A stretch of DNA of 64,000 nt. Source: Lewinellaceae bacterium (GTDB lineage: Bacteria > Bacteroidota > Bacteroidia > Chitinophagales > Saprospiraceae). The notes under the pieces are model-generated. The model was given only the letters and a program-made list of their open reading frames with translations. It ran no database searches and was not told the DNA's origin. A program made the translations under genes and the position numbers. Below, one piece after another: positions 38,101-44,664 of the stretch (its first letter is position 1; the number at the start of each line of letters is the position of its first letter). The stretch lies in NCBI GenBank assembly GCA_020636315.1, contig JACJYA010000004.1, positions 186,001 to 250,000 of the forward strand, given 5' to 3'.

Positions 38101-38198
38101 AAGGATATGAGATCGGCATTCAGTTCGATGACCTGTTCGACGAGAACGGCCGGCCGGCCGGGACAAAAGTTACTATCGTGGTCCCGGAAATTGAATAA
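35124..38198 (+). CDS. Propeller/Y_Y_Y sensor histidine kinase of the LytS type
   Basis: Membrane sensor of about 1024 residues. The ATG at 35124 starts a good signal peptide (MFSFVRRLLAGAALYLSVLV); an ATG at 35103 is also possible. Two periplasmic beta-propellers with regulator-type repeats (DDGLPTNAIYGGLQDSRGYI, EDAQGRLWLHSYG, DREGNYWITSRQKG, PQGNIWIGTDGFG) cover about 30-650. A Y_Y_Y domain precedes a membrane helix. The His_kinase domain has MNPHFVFNSL with the phospho-acceptor His (residue 826 from this start), and an ATPase domain with QPFVENAINHG and ITDDGIG. The regulator gene follows after 8 bases, so the two form one system. Confidence 0.92.
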   Translation: MFSFVRRLLAGAALYLSVLVPAAGQQYSYKLYTVDDGLPTNAIYGGLQDSRGYIWFYTEKGVSRFDGYSFRNFTVEEGLPTNDIFMLTEDAQGRLWLHSYGRQLALIDGDSTILIAEDTSRNFLRFTINSDGKQVWFTDHNRKQITAENGAGFDTLYAWPTYPELQQRLKGTGVTYPYRWNIRIGFDPELAQVLAVTPTGKILYEFPMDGLDKRLARLLSKNTHNSFEIFGNGIFIRPFSDSTLYFADIEEKCITPFNLANIFGSAPEFVRYYKQDGQIQVQTNLGVFILDENLHPVDTFKVAFPPTVRIDRIFKDREGNYWITSRQKGVFFLTAEERNARVITTPNEEDNAISCLETDGSGKIYAGTKKGTIYQLEKGGILHPLLSAPPARYNDIVETKAIASTLDGGLWVSRQSIGLEYYDPSGGRLEPFSRYLENAVIQNDYTQNPLYSYFGQEQLHLFVKGLAWDEKSRQLAAARGQFPFLFRIREEGPPLLRILSPRRTHAVAFGPDGAIWLGHSDGLAVYKNGNYHFFGDDPKLGRNNIWDLATCPQGNIWIGTDGFGLFVFSQGKATPIRGTEGDIIQNVFIGPSGMIWIATNRGVKSVSPGIPIDSSCVSQVLNTNNGLPTIEANAVLADENFIYVGTDAGLAIIDRSMPFRDTTPPTLAIGQVRINGMAVPMQRQYQLAHHQDELEITFTGLSYKSFGHINYEYQLEGADRSPQLTTSRSIRYSGLKPGQYSFTIKAIDVKGNASPATAPIIFNIHPPWWKSTAGIIGWIVLAGLAIGAYYRRRIALIRKKAREKTEINKKFAELELQALQSQMNPHFVFNSLGAIQYFIQNNEKKQADRYLSKFAYLMRLFLESSKNKYISLEEELKLIRLYIELEQLRFKGKFAFELSVDENIGLHTAMLPAMLLQPFVENAINHGLFHKEGNGHLTLSVISVSKGGLKFVITDDGIGRQKAMELRRQSDRNYKSRALQITDERLKTMQKVEGYEIGIQFDDLFDENGRPAGTKVTIVVPEIE

Positions 38199-38206
38199 GA
38201 AGAATC

Positions 38207-38950
38207 ATGATCAAAGCCATAATCGTTGATGATGAAGAACACGCCCGGCTGACCCTTGCCGGAAAGCTCGGCGAATATTTCCCTAATCTCCGGGTTATCG
38301 GTATGGCTGCCAACGCCGAAGAAGCTTTCCAGTTGATCATCAATACCCAACCCAATCTGGTGTTCCTCGATGTAGCCATGCCCAGGGAAAGCGGGTTCAG
38401 CCTGCTGCGGCGGCTTCCCAGCCTGGATTTTGAGGTCATCTTCGTCACTGGGTTCGACAAGTATGCCATTGACGCCATCGATTTCTGCGCCCTCGGCTAC
38501 ATCCTCAAACCGATAGAGGATGAACGGCTTATCAGGGCAGTGCGGCAAGCCCGGAAACGCATTTTAGAAAAACAGGAGAATATCAGAAACCGGGAATTGC
38601 TGCAAAACCTGTCGTCTCCCGGCCACAGCAGCAATAAGATCGGTATTCCCACCGTCGATGGGCTGGAGTTCATTGCAACGGATAAGATCATGCGGTGTGA
38701 AGGCCAACAGAAATGTACACAGATCAGTATAAAAGGCCGCTCCCCGATCACCAGTTCCTATAACATCGGCGAATTCATCCGCCTGCTGAAACCTTACGGT
38801 TTCTTTCCGGTCCACAAATCTCACCTCATCAATCTGGCATTTATCAGCAAATACAACAAAGAAGGGACTGTCATCCTCGAAAACGGAGACCGTATCCCCG
38901 TTTCCAAACGGCGGCGCAGCGATTTCCTCGACCGCATCAGCCGCTTGTAA
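38207..38950 (+). CDS. LytTR family response regulator
   Basis: A 247-residue DNA-binding regulator. The receiver domain (1-120) has the acidic pair at 8-9, phospho-acceptor Asp55 in LVFLDVAMP, and Lys in YILKPI. The LytTR domain (about 145-245) has MRCEGQQKCTQISIKG, FFPVHKSHLINL and VSKRRRSDF. It is read from the same transcript as the kinase at 35124 and should control genes in response to the ligand of that sensor. The target genes are unknown; the sugar dehydrogenase gene 355 bases downstream is one candidate. Confidence 0.95.
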   Translation: MIKAIIVDDEEHARLTLAGKLGEYFPNLRVIGMAANAEEAFQLIINTQPNLVFLDVAMPRESGFSLLRRLPSLDFEVIFVTGFDKYAIDAIDFCALGYILKPIEDERLIRAVRQARKRILEKQENIRNRELLQNLSSPGHSSNKIGIPTVDGLEFIATDKIMRCEGQQKCTQISIKGRSPITSSYNIGEFIRLLKPYGFFPVHKSHLINLAFISKYNKEGTVILENGDRIPVSKRRRSDFLDRISRL

Positions 38951-39305
38951 ATGCCAGGCCGTTCCCGTTCCTTCCACCGATCCGCCCGATAGTCAGATCA
39001 GGTTACTTTTTTCTCCCTATTGCCTTTATATTGCCCAGGGCAAAATGCACAAGAATAGAAAGACAGCCATAATCCTCACCCGGCCTCGGCTGCAAAAGTG
39101 AATTTGTTTCTTCCAACACCCGGCATCCAACTCATTAACGCGCTTTCTATCAGGAGGGGTCATCTTTACAGTTTGAGGTGGCTCCTTTTTTTTGCTCAAC
39201 AGGAAAAAATCCAGGCCCAACCGATACCCGCCTGCCCGCTCTCAAAAAGAATGTCTCTATCTTTGTCCGTACCGGCGGATTCCCGGAAACCACAAATACG
39301 GACTT
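38951..39305. other. Intergenic region upstream of the T9SS sugar dehydrogenase
   Basis: 355 bases without a gene. It holds TATCTTTG at 39258-39265, an exact -7 box 40 bases before the ATG at 39306; no -33 TTG is in range. A run of eight T at 39187-39194 interrupts it. I see no small ORF with a plausible composition and no LytTR box that I can define. Confidence 0.5.
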
Positions 39306-41981
39306 ATGAAAAGCAGATACTTATATTTACTCTTCTCCCTACTGTTAGCTCAGCACCTGTTTGCCGCCCAGTTGCCGCCGGGCTTTGCCGAAGAAAAGAT
39401 CGCTGAAGGACTGGATCCCACCGCAATGACGGTTGCTCCGGACGGCCGGATCTTCATAACGGAAAAGAACGGGCGCATTCTGATCGTGGAGAACGGGGTA
39501 CTGCTGCCGGATCCCTTCCTGCAGATAGAGGTTGACAACTACAATGAACGGGGGCTTGGGGGCATTGTCCTCGATCCCGGTTTTGAACAAAACAATTTCC
39601 TCTACCTTTTCTATACGGTCGCCGGCGGCAATCACAATCGCATCAGCCGGTTTACCGCCAACGGCAACTATGCCCTGCCCGACAGCGAGGTGATCCTCTT
39701 CGAACTGCAGCCTCTCTCCGGCACCATTCACAACGGCGGCGCCATGCACTTCGGCCCGGACGGCAAGCTCTACATCGCCGTGGGCGATGGCGCCAACGCC
39801 GCCAACGGGCAGGACCTCAACACGACTCTGGGCAAGATCCTGCGCATCAACACGGACGGCAGCATCCCCGAAGACAACCCGTTCTATAACCAGCTCACCG
39901 GCAACAACCGCGCCATCTGGGCCTATGGCTTCCGCAACCCCTTTACCACTGCCATGCAACCGGGCACGGGGCGCCTGTTCGCCAATGATGTCGGAGGAGG
40001 CAATTTTGAAGAGGTCAATGAGATCCTGGGGGGGCGAAATTATGGCTGGCCGGAAGTAGAAGGGCCGCTGGGAAATGCCCCGGCGCCTCCAAACTATAAG
40101 GAACCCCTGTTCGCCTACAGCCACACCATCGGCTGCGCCGTCATCGGCGCCACCTTTTACAACCCCCAGGTTCAGCAGTTCCCCCCTCAATACCTGGGAA
40201 AATACTTCTTCGGCGACTATTGCGCGGGCAACCTGAAAGTACTGGACCCCGACAGCGGCGAGATCATGGAAACTTTCGCCACCGGTATCGAAAGGCCCAT
40301 CAGCCTGGCCACCGCACCCGACGGCTCAATGTACTACCTGGAACGCAGGGGGTTGGGCGGCGGTTCTCAGATCGACAATACCAGCACTTCCAACGGTGTG
40401 CTCTGGCGGATCTTCTACACCGGCAGCGGCGCACCCTTTGTTTCCTCACACCCCAGCCCGGTACTGGTGCCGGCCGGCGAGCCGGCCACCTTTGAGGTCA
40501 GCGCCTCCGGGGCCCCTCCCCTCTCCTACCAGTGGCTGCGCAACGACATCGACATTCCCGGCGAAAACAATTCAACCCTGGCCCTGACTACCAGCCTGAC
40601 CGACGACGGCAGCCGTTTCCGTTGCCGGGTAAGCAATGGCATAGGAGAGGCCATCAGCCATGAAGCCCTGCTCTCCGTCACCGCCAATACCCGCCCGGAC
40701 CCGGTTATCCTGGCCCCTTCCGATAACCCTACCTACCGGGCCGGCGACACGCTTTTCTTTAGTGGAATGGCAAGTGACGCCGAAGACGGCAACCTGGGCG
40801 CAGAACAGCTGATCTGGCGCATCGACTTCCACCACGATGACCATACGCACCCCGCCATGGCTCCTGTCACTGGTATTGAAAACGGCTTCTATCTCATTCC
40901 CATCGTCGGGGAGACGAGCGACAATGTGTGGTATCGCGTCCACCTGACAGCCGTTGACCAGGAAGGCCTGAGCCGCACCGTCTATAAAGACATCCTGCCG
41001 GAGAAGAACGAGATCACCATTCATACGGAGCCACCGGGTTTACAACTCCGGGTTGACGGGCAAACCGTCACCACGCCCTACACCTTTACCAGTGTAGTGG
41101 GCATCCTGCGCACGATCAAAGCTCCCGCCACTCAGCTCCAGGGTGAATCCATTTTCACTTTCAGCCAGTGGGCGGGAGGATCAACGCAGTCAACAGCCAC
41201 CTTCCAGGCGCCGGATTCCTTATTCAGCCTCACCGCTTACTATGAAGAAGCACTGGTGGGCACCGGCTCAGGCCTCACCGGCGCCTACTACGATGAAGAA
41301 GAACACAACTTTGAAGGCACGCCGGCCTTCTGGCGCATCGACACCACCGTCAACTTCAACTGGGAAGGCAGCTCGGCGGCGCCGGCCCTCATTGGGGAGG
41401 ACTTCTACTCCATTCGCTGGACGGGCGGCATTGAGCCGCTGTTTTCTGAAGAGCATTCTTTTTACCTTATCTCCGACGACGGTGTCCGCCTCTGGGTAAA
41501 CGACGAGTTGGTCATCGACCAGTGGGTTCCCCAGGCGCCGACCGAAACCCAAGGCAGCATCTTCCTCGAAAAAGGCCGGCGCTATCCCATTAAGCTCGAA
41601 TACTTTGAGGATGGCGGCGGCGCCGTCTGCCAGCTCTTCTGGAGCTCCAGCCGCCTGCCAAGGGAGATCATTCCCAAACGGCAGCTTTACCCGGACATTC
41701 CCACCATCGCCGGCGAGGAAGCGGAAAGCCCGCAGATCCGGGTATTCCCTCAGCCTGCCCGGGAAGAGGTTAGCCTGTTGATCGATTCCGGGGAAGGGGC
41801 GGCCCTGAACGCCCGGCTGTTGTCCATGGACGGCCGGCTGGCCTGGAAGGGGCTGTTGTCCCATTCGGCGCCGCGCAGCCTGCACCGGATTGATATCCGG
41901 GGGCTGGAGCCGGGGCTTTATGTCCTGAATATTGTTGGCGGGAAATGGAAGTGGAGCGGGAAGGTGGTGGTTTATCGTTGA
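39306..41981 (+). CDS. PQQ-type sugar dehydrogenase with Ig-like and PA14 domains and T9SS signal
   Basis: The start at 39306 begins a signal peptide (MKSRYLYLLFSLLLAQHLFA); the open frame upstream is not coding. Protein of about 891 residues. Residues 25-380 are a GSDH-type six-bladed propeller (LPPGFAEEKIAEGLDPTAMT, GAMHFGPDGKLYIAVGDGAN, AYGFRNPF, FGDYCAGNLKVLDP). An Ig-like domain (about 385-455), a beta domain, a PA14 domain (about 690-820) and a T9SS sorting domain (VFPQPAREEVSLLI) follow. It should oxidise aldoses outside the cell if PQQ is supplied. No PQQ synthesis genes are here. Confidence 0.88.
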   Translation: MKSRYLYLLFSLLLAQHLFAAQLPPGFAEEKIAEGLDPTAMTVAPDGRIFITEKNGRILIVENGVLLPDPFLQIEVDNYNERGLGGIVLDPGFEQNNFLYLFYTVAGGNHNRISRFTANGNYALPDSEVILFELQPLSGTIHNGGAMHFGPDGKLYIAVGDGANAANGQDLNTTLGKILRINTDGSIPEDNPFYNQLTGNNRAIWAYGFRNPFTTAMQPGTGRLFANDVGGGNFEEVNEILGGRNYGWPEVEGPLGNAPAPPNYKEPLFAYSHTIGCAVIGATFYNPQVQQFPPQYLGKYFFGDYCAGNLKVLDPDSGEIMETFATGIERPISLATAPDGSMYYLERRGLGGGSQIDNTSTSNGVLWRIFYTGSGAPFVSSHPSPVLVPAGEPATFEVSASGAPPLSYQWLRNDIDIPGENNSTLALTTSLTDDGSRFRCRVSNGIGEAISHEALLSVTANTRPDPVILAPSDNPTYRAGDTLFFSGMASDAEDGNLGAEQLIWRIDFHHDDHTHPAMAPVTGIENGFYLIPIVGETSDNVWYRVHLTAVDQEGLSRTVYKDILPEKNEITIHTEPPGLQLRVDGQTVTTPYTFTSVVGILRTIKAPATQLQGESIFTFSQWAGGSTQSTATFQAPDSLFSLTAYYEEALVGTGSGLTGAYYDEEEHNFEGTPAFWRIDTTVNFNWEGSSAAPALIGEDFYSIRWTGGIEPLFSEEHSFYLISDDGVRLWVNDELVIDQWVPQAPTETQGSIFLEKGRRYPIKLEYFEDGGGAVCQLFWSSSRLPREIIPKRQLYPDIPTIAGEEAESPQIRVFPQPAREEVSLLIDSGEGAALNARLLSMDGRLAWKGLLSHSAPRSLHRIDIRGLEPGLYVLNIVGGKWKWSGKVVVYR

Positions 41982-42060
41982 AGGGAAGCTTTGAAGAAAT
42001 ACGTTTCTGAAAGCGGCAATAAACGTGCCCTGCCATCATGATACTCCCCCGAACCCCCAA

Positions 42061-42106
42061 AACGAAAAAGCGCCCCCGGAGCTCTCCCTGGCGGCGCTTT
42101 TTCGTT
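42061..42106. terminator. Bidirectional terminator between the sugar dehydrogenase gene and mscL
   Basis: A perfect 14-bp stem (42061-42074 with 42093-42106) and 18-base loop, carrying A and T runs inside the stem arms. It lies between the stop codons at 41981 (plus) and 42122 (minus). Confidence 0.85.
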
Positions 42107-42121
42107 CAATTAACCCGCAGT

Positions 42122-42547
42122 TTACTGTTTCTTCAGCAGGTCGCGGATCTCAGCCAGCAACTCTTCAGCTGTAGGCCCGGGAGGAGGCGCGGGTGCAGCA
42201 GCTTCTTCCTCTTTTTTCTTCATGGCCTGGACCTTATTGTACGTGCGTACGATCATGAAAATAACGAAAGCGATGATCAGGAAGTCGATCACTTTCTGGA
42301 TAAAGGCGCCGTAGCGGATCTGTACGGCTTCTTTGACCACCTCGCCGGCGTCATTCATCTCGGCACCGGCCAGGGTGATGGCCAGATCGCTGAAATCAAC
42401 ACCGCCCAACGCCAGGCCAATAGGCGGCATGATAACGTCATTGGTAAAGGACGCAACTACCGCACCGAAAGCGCCGGCAATAATAACGGCAACGGCCAGT
42501 TCGAGCACATTGCCTTTCATGATAAAGGCTTTAAATTCCTTCCACAT
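42122..42547 (-). CDS. mscL: Large-conductance mechanosensitive channel
   Basis: Osmotic safety valve of the inner membrane, 141 residues from the ATG at 42547 (MWKEFKAFIMKGNVLELAVA), which is the family's usual start. It has two helices (about 15-40 and 76-100) and the pore-lining segment VAVIIAGAFGAVVASFTNDV. The C-terminus is an acidic/Ala-Pro-rich linker and the helical bundle LLAEIRDLLKK. Confidence 0.95.
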   Translation of the reverse strand: MWKEFKAFIMKGNVLELAVAVIIAGAFGAVVASFTNDVIMPPIGLALGGVDFSDLAITLAGAEMNDAGEVVKEAVQIRYGAFIQKVIDFLIIAFVIFMIVRTYNKVQAMKKKEEEAAAPAPPPGPTAEELLAEIRDLLKKQ

Positions 42548-42705
42548 AATTATTGGTTTGTTGGTTATCAGTTGTTTTGACCCGAATAAAGTTAAAACTT
42601 CGGCTCCGTTTTCCAAAATATTTTTTGCACAGGTGCTGGTGGTGAACACAGCGGGTTCCCAGATGTTACCTCAACATAAGATCATTACTCAAAACCCACA
42701 CGATT

Positions 42706-43143
42706 ATGAAACGCACTGCCAACGCAGTATGGAAAGGCACCGGCAAGGAGGGAAAAGGAACCCTGACCACCCAAAGCGGCGCCTTCGACCAACAACCCTA
42801 TTCTTTCCGCATGCGCTTCGAAAACGAAGACGGCAAGCTGGGCACCAACCCGGAGGAACTCATTGCCGCCGCTCACGCCGGCTGCTTCAATATGGCCCTG
42901 GCCGTACAGCTGAGCAATGCGGGGTTTACCGCTACCGAACTAAAAACGGAGGCCAAGGTGCACCTGGAAACCGTTGACGGCGCCCCCACCGTTACCCGGA
43001 TCGGCCTCACCCTGGTAGCTGAAATACCTGAAATAAGCAAAGAAAAATTTATGGAACTGGCTAACGGCGCCAAGGCCAACTGCCCGATCTCCCGGCTGCT
43101 GAAGGCGGCTGAGATCTCTTTGGATGCTACGTTGAAGGGATAG
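42706..43143 (+). CDS. OsmC family peroxiredoxin
   Basis: A 145-residue cytoplasmic thiol peroxidase of the OsmC type. It has the N-terminal strand KRTANAVWKGTGKEGKGTLT, GTNPEELIAAAHAGCFNMAL with the peroxidatic Cys, and GAKANCPISRLL with the second Cys. It should reduce organic hydroperoxides. The length and motifs agree with the osmotically induced OsmC subfamily. Confidence 0.93.
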   Translation: MKRTANAVWKGTGKEGKGTLTTQSGAFDQQPYSFRMRFENEDGKLGTNPEELIAAAHAGCFNMALAVQLSNAGFTATELKTEAKVHLETVDGAPTVTRIGLTLVAEIPEISKEKFMELANGAKANCPISRLLKAAEISLDATLKG

Positions 43144-43208
43144 TTGATTGTGGTTAATCTCCATTGGTGAGCCAAATGGGGCCGATTGTCATCTGAAGAA
43201 CAACCTGT

Positions 43209-43305
43209 AGTTGACGGGGTTGATTGCCTTTCGGCGCACAGGAAGAAGCTGATGGTTGTGATTCGAATTAAGAGTTTGTTCAAAATTCAATCAACCTCAT
43301 CAACT
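43209..43305. repeat. Imperfect inverted repeat of short words after osmC
   Basis: Bases 43209-43226 pair with 43288-43305 at 16 of 18 positions plus one wobble. The words (agttga, ggttgatt) resemble those of the other word arrays, but the period is not clean. The right arm overlaps the stop codon of the gene ending at 43300. Confidence 0.5.
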
Positions 43306-43719
43306 AAACTCCCCCACCAGCCAGCCCCGGGCATCGAATAACCGCTCCACGTCCCGGCGGAGGGCGGTGATGTCAAAATCTTTAATCTTACGCTGCGTGG
43401 GGAGTTCCTCCAGTATTTCCAGATAAGTGCGGGCCATGAGGTGAAGTATTTCTTCCTCATCATTGTTCAGGACGAAGTCCCAGGGCAGGCGCTTGAGGAT
43501 GCGGATATCCTTGTATTTGCGGCTGTAAACCACGCTTTCCTGGTGAATCTTGTTTTCGGGTGGTTTAATGATAAAAATAACACCAAGGCCTTCAATAGTA
43601 CCATATTTGTCCAACTGAAGATTCTTGTTCAAAGTATCCATAAATTTGACCAGAGGGAGTTTATAGGCAACTTCCTCGTAGGCAATTGTAGTTACTGCAA
43701 ATGGGGCAAAAAATCTCAT
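43300..43719 (-). CDS. Hypothetical protein, second gene of an AT-rich pair
   Basis: A 139-residue alpha/beta protein with no signal peptide or membrane segment (MRFFAPFAVTTIAYEEVAY; C-terminal helix ITALRRDVERLFDARGWLV). It starts 10 bases after the stop of the gene at 43730, so they form an operon. I do not recognise it. Given the nuclease-like look of the partner, an immunity or accessory role is possible, but this rests on position alone. Confidence 0.7.
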   Translation of the reverse strand: MRFFAPFAVTTIAYEEVAYKLPLVKFMDTLNKNLQLDKYGTIEGLGVIFIIKPPENKIHQESVVYSRKYKDIRILKRLPWDFVLNNDEEEILHLMARTYLEILEELPTQRKIKDFDITALRRDVERLFDARGWLVGEFS

Positions 43720-43729
43720 AATTGTTGTA

Positions 43730-44251
43730 TTACCTGTCTATTTTATTGCCAGGTGGCCTTTTCAGGGGAACAGCACGCCTCAAGTTTTCCGGAAGCAAAG
43801 CGTAATTAAAAATCTTCTTCTTTTCCTCGATCAGACAAATATCAATTTTCCCTTTAAACTGAATATGATATCTTAACCCCTTTGCTAAAAGCATTGCTTC
43901 ACCATACCGTTTCTTCTTCCCATAAATGGTGACTCCATATTTCCATACCTCGCCTTCCCTAAGGAAGATTGTGGCATTCAAGCCACAATTGAAACAAGGA
44001 TACCGGCCATTTTGAACAGCCACCAACACATACTGCTCCGCCTCTTTCAGGTTCTCGACCTCACGCTCAAGTTTCTCTTTTCGCTTTTTTGACAGGCGGA
44101 GTTTACCGTCATCTCCAATCTCAATAAAATCGGTTCCTTTATAAGCGGCCGTCAATAAGATACCTCCTATTAACCAGAATAGCAACTTCGGAGAAGGAGG
44201 CCGGCGCCGCTTTCTCCCTTTCACAGGCCTGGGTTCTAAAACTTCAACCAT
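43730..44251 (-). CDS. Membrane-anchored protein with a GIY-YIG-like C-terminal domain
   Basis: The 173 residues comprise a Lys/Arg/Pro-rich start, one hydrophobic helix (about 22-38), a charged helix (50-72) and a C-terminal domain with YPCFNC (84-89), EVWKYGVT (101-108), RYGEAM (115-120) and CLIEEKKKIFNY (139-150). The order KYG/R/E recalls GIY-YIG nucleases and C-terminal toxin domains of Bacteroidota. This is a pattern-based guess. The region is more AT-rich than its neighbours, which suggests transfer. Confidence 0.65.
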   Translation of the reverse strand: MVEVLEPRPVKGRKRRRPPSPKLLFWLIGGILLTAAYKGTDFIEIGDDGKLRLSKKRKEKLEREVENLKEAEQYVLVAVQNGRYPCFNCGLNATIFLREGEVWKYGVTIYGKKKRYGEAMLLAKGLRYHIQFKGKIDICLIEEKKKIFNYALLPENLRRAVPLKRPPGNKIDR

Positions 44252-44546
44252 AAACCAAATGCATTTGGCCCTTCTCCCAGGGAAAAGGGTTCCGTTTGTA
44301 AATCTTCTTTTGCAAGTTGGGTTATGGCCTTTCTTCTTGCGCAGGCACTAAAAATTACAATTTATAACTTTTTTGAGTTCAAATCAAATTAGCATCATTT
44401 ATTTGATTATTTGTCACGAGCTAATTCTTACCCTTTTGAAAGTTAAAAAAGCAAAACAGGCTCTTTTTGAGACAGTTAGAGGTTCCTAAAAAAGGCAGAA
44501 AAAATTTATTTTTTAGAAGTTGAGTAACATAACGGTTAGTAAAAAA

Positions 44547-44586
44547 GAAACCGGCTACCCCGGGGAATTCCAGAGATAGCCGGTTT
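44547..44586 (-). terminator. Terminator of the aconitase gene
   Basis: A 10-bp perfect stem (44548-44557 with 44577-44586), followed on the minus strand by tttcttttttac. It lies about 80 bases past the aconitase stop. Confidence 0.75.
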
Positions 44587-44640
44587 TTCACTGCTGTCGG
44601 CAGGCTAACTTTCCGGTGGCAAAACGATGGAACAAAAAAA

Positions 44641-44664
44641 CCATTGAACCATCCAACCCCATTT
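44641..44664. repeat. Short octanucleotide word array beside the aconitase stop
   Basis: CCATTGAA, CCATCCAA and CCCCATTT in register, echoed in opposite orientation by cgatggaa at 44625-44632. The words match those of the array at 31249-31272. It abuts the aconitase stop codon. Confidence 0.55.

Larger units (their letters stand above)
44252..44664. other. AT-rich gene-free region
   Basis: 413 bases. Bases 44340-44540 are strongly AT-rich and hold no credible gene; a promoter for the minus-strand pair should lie here, but no exact -7 box is visible. The distal part has the aconitase terminator and a short octad array. Confidence 0.6.
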
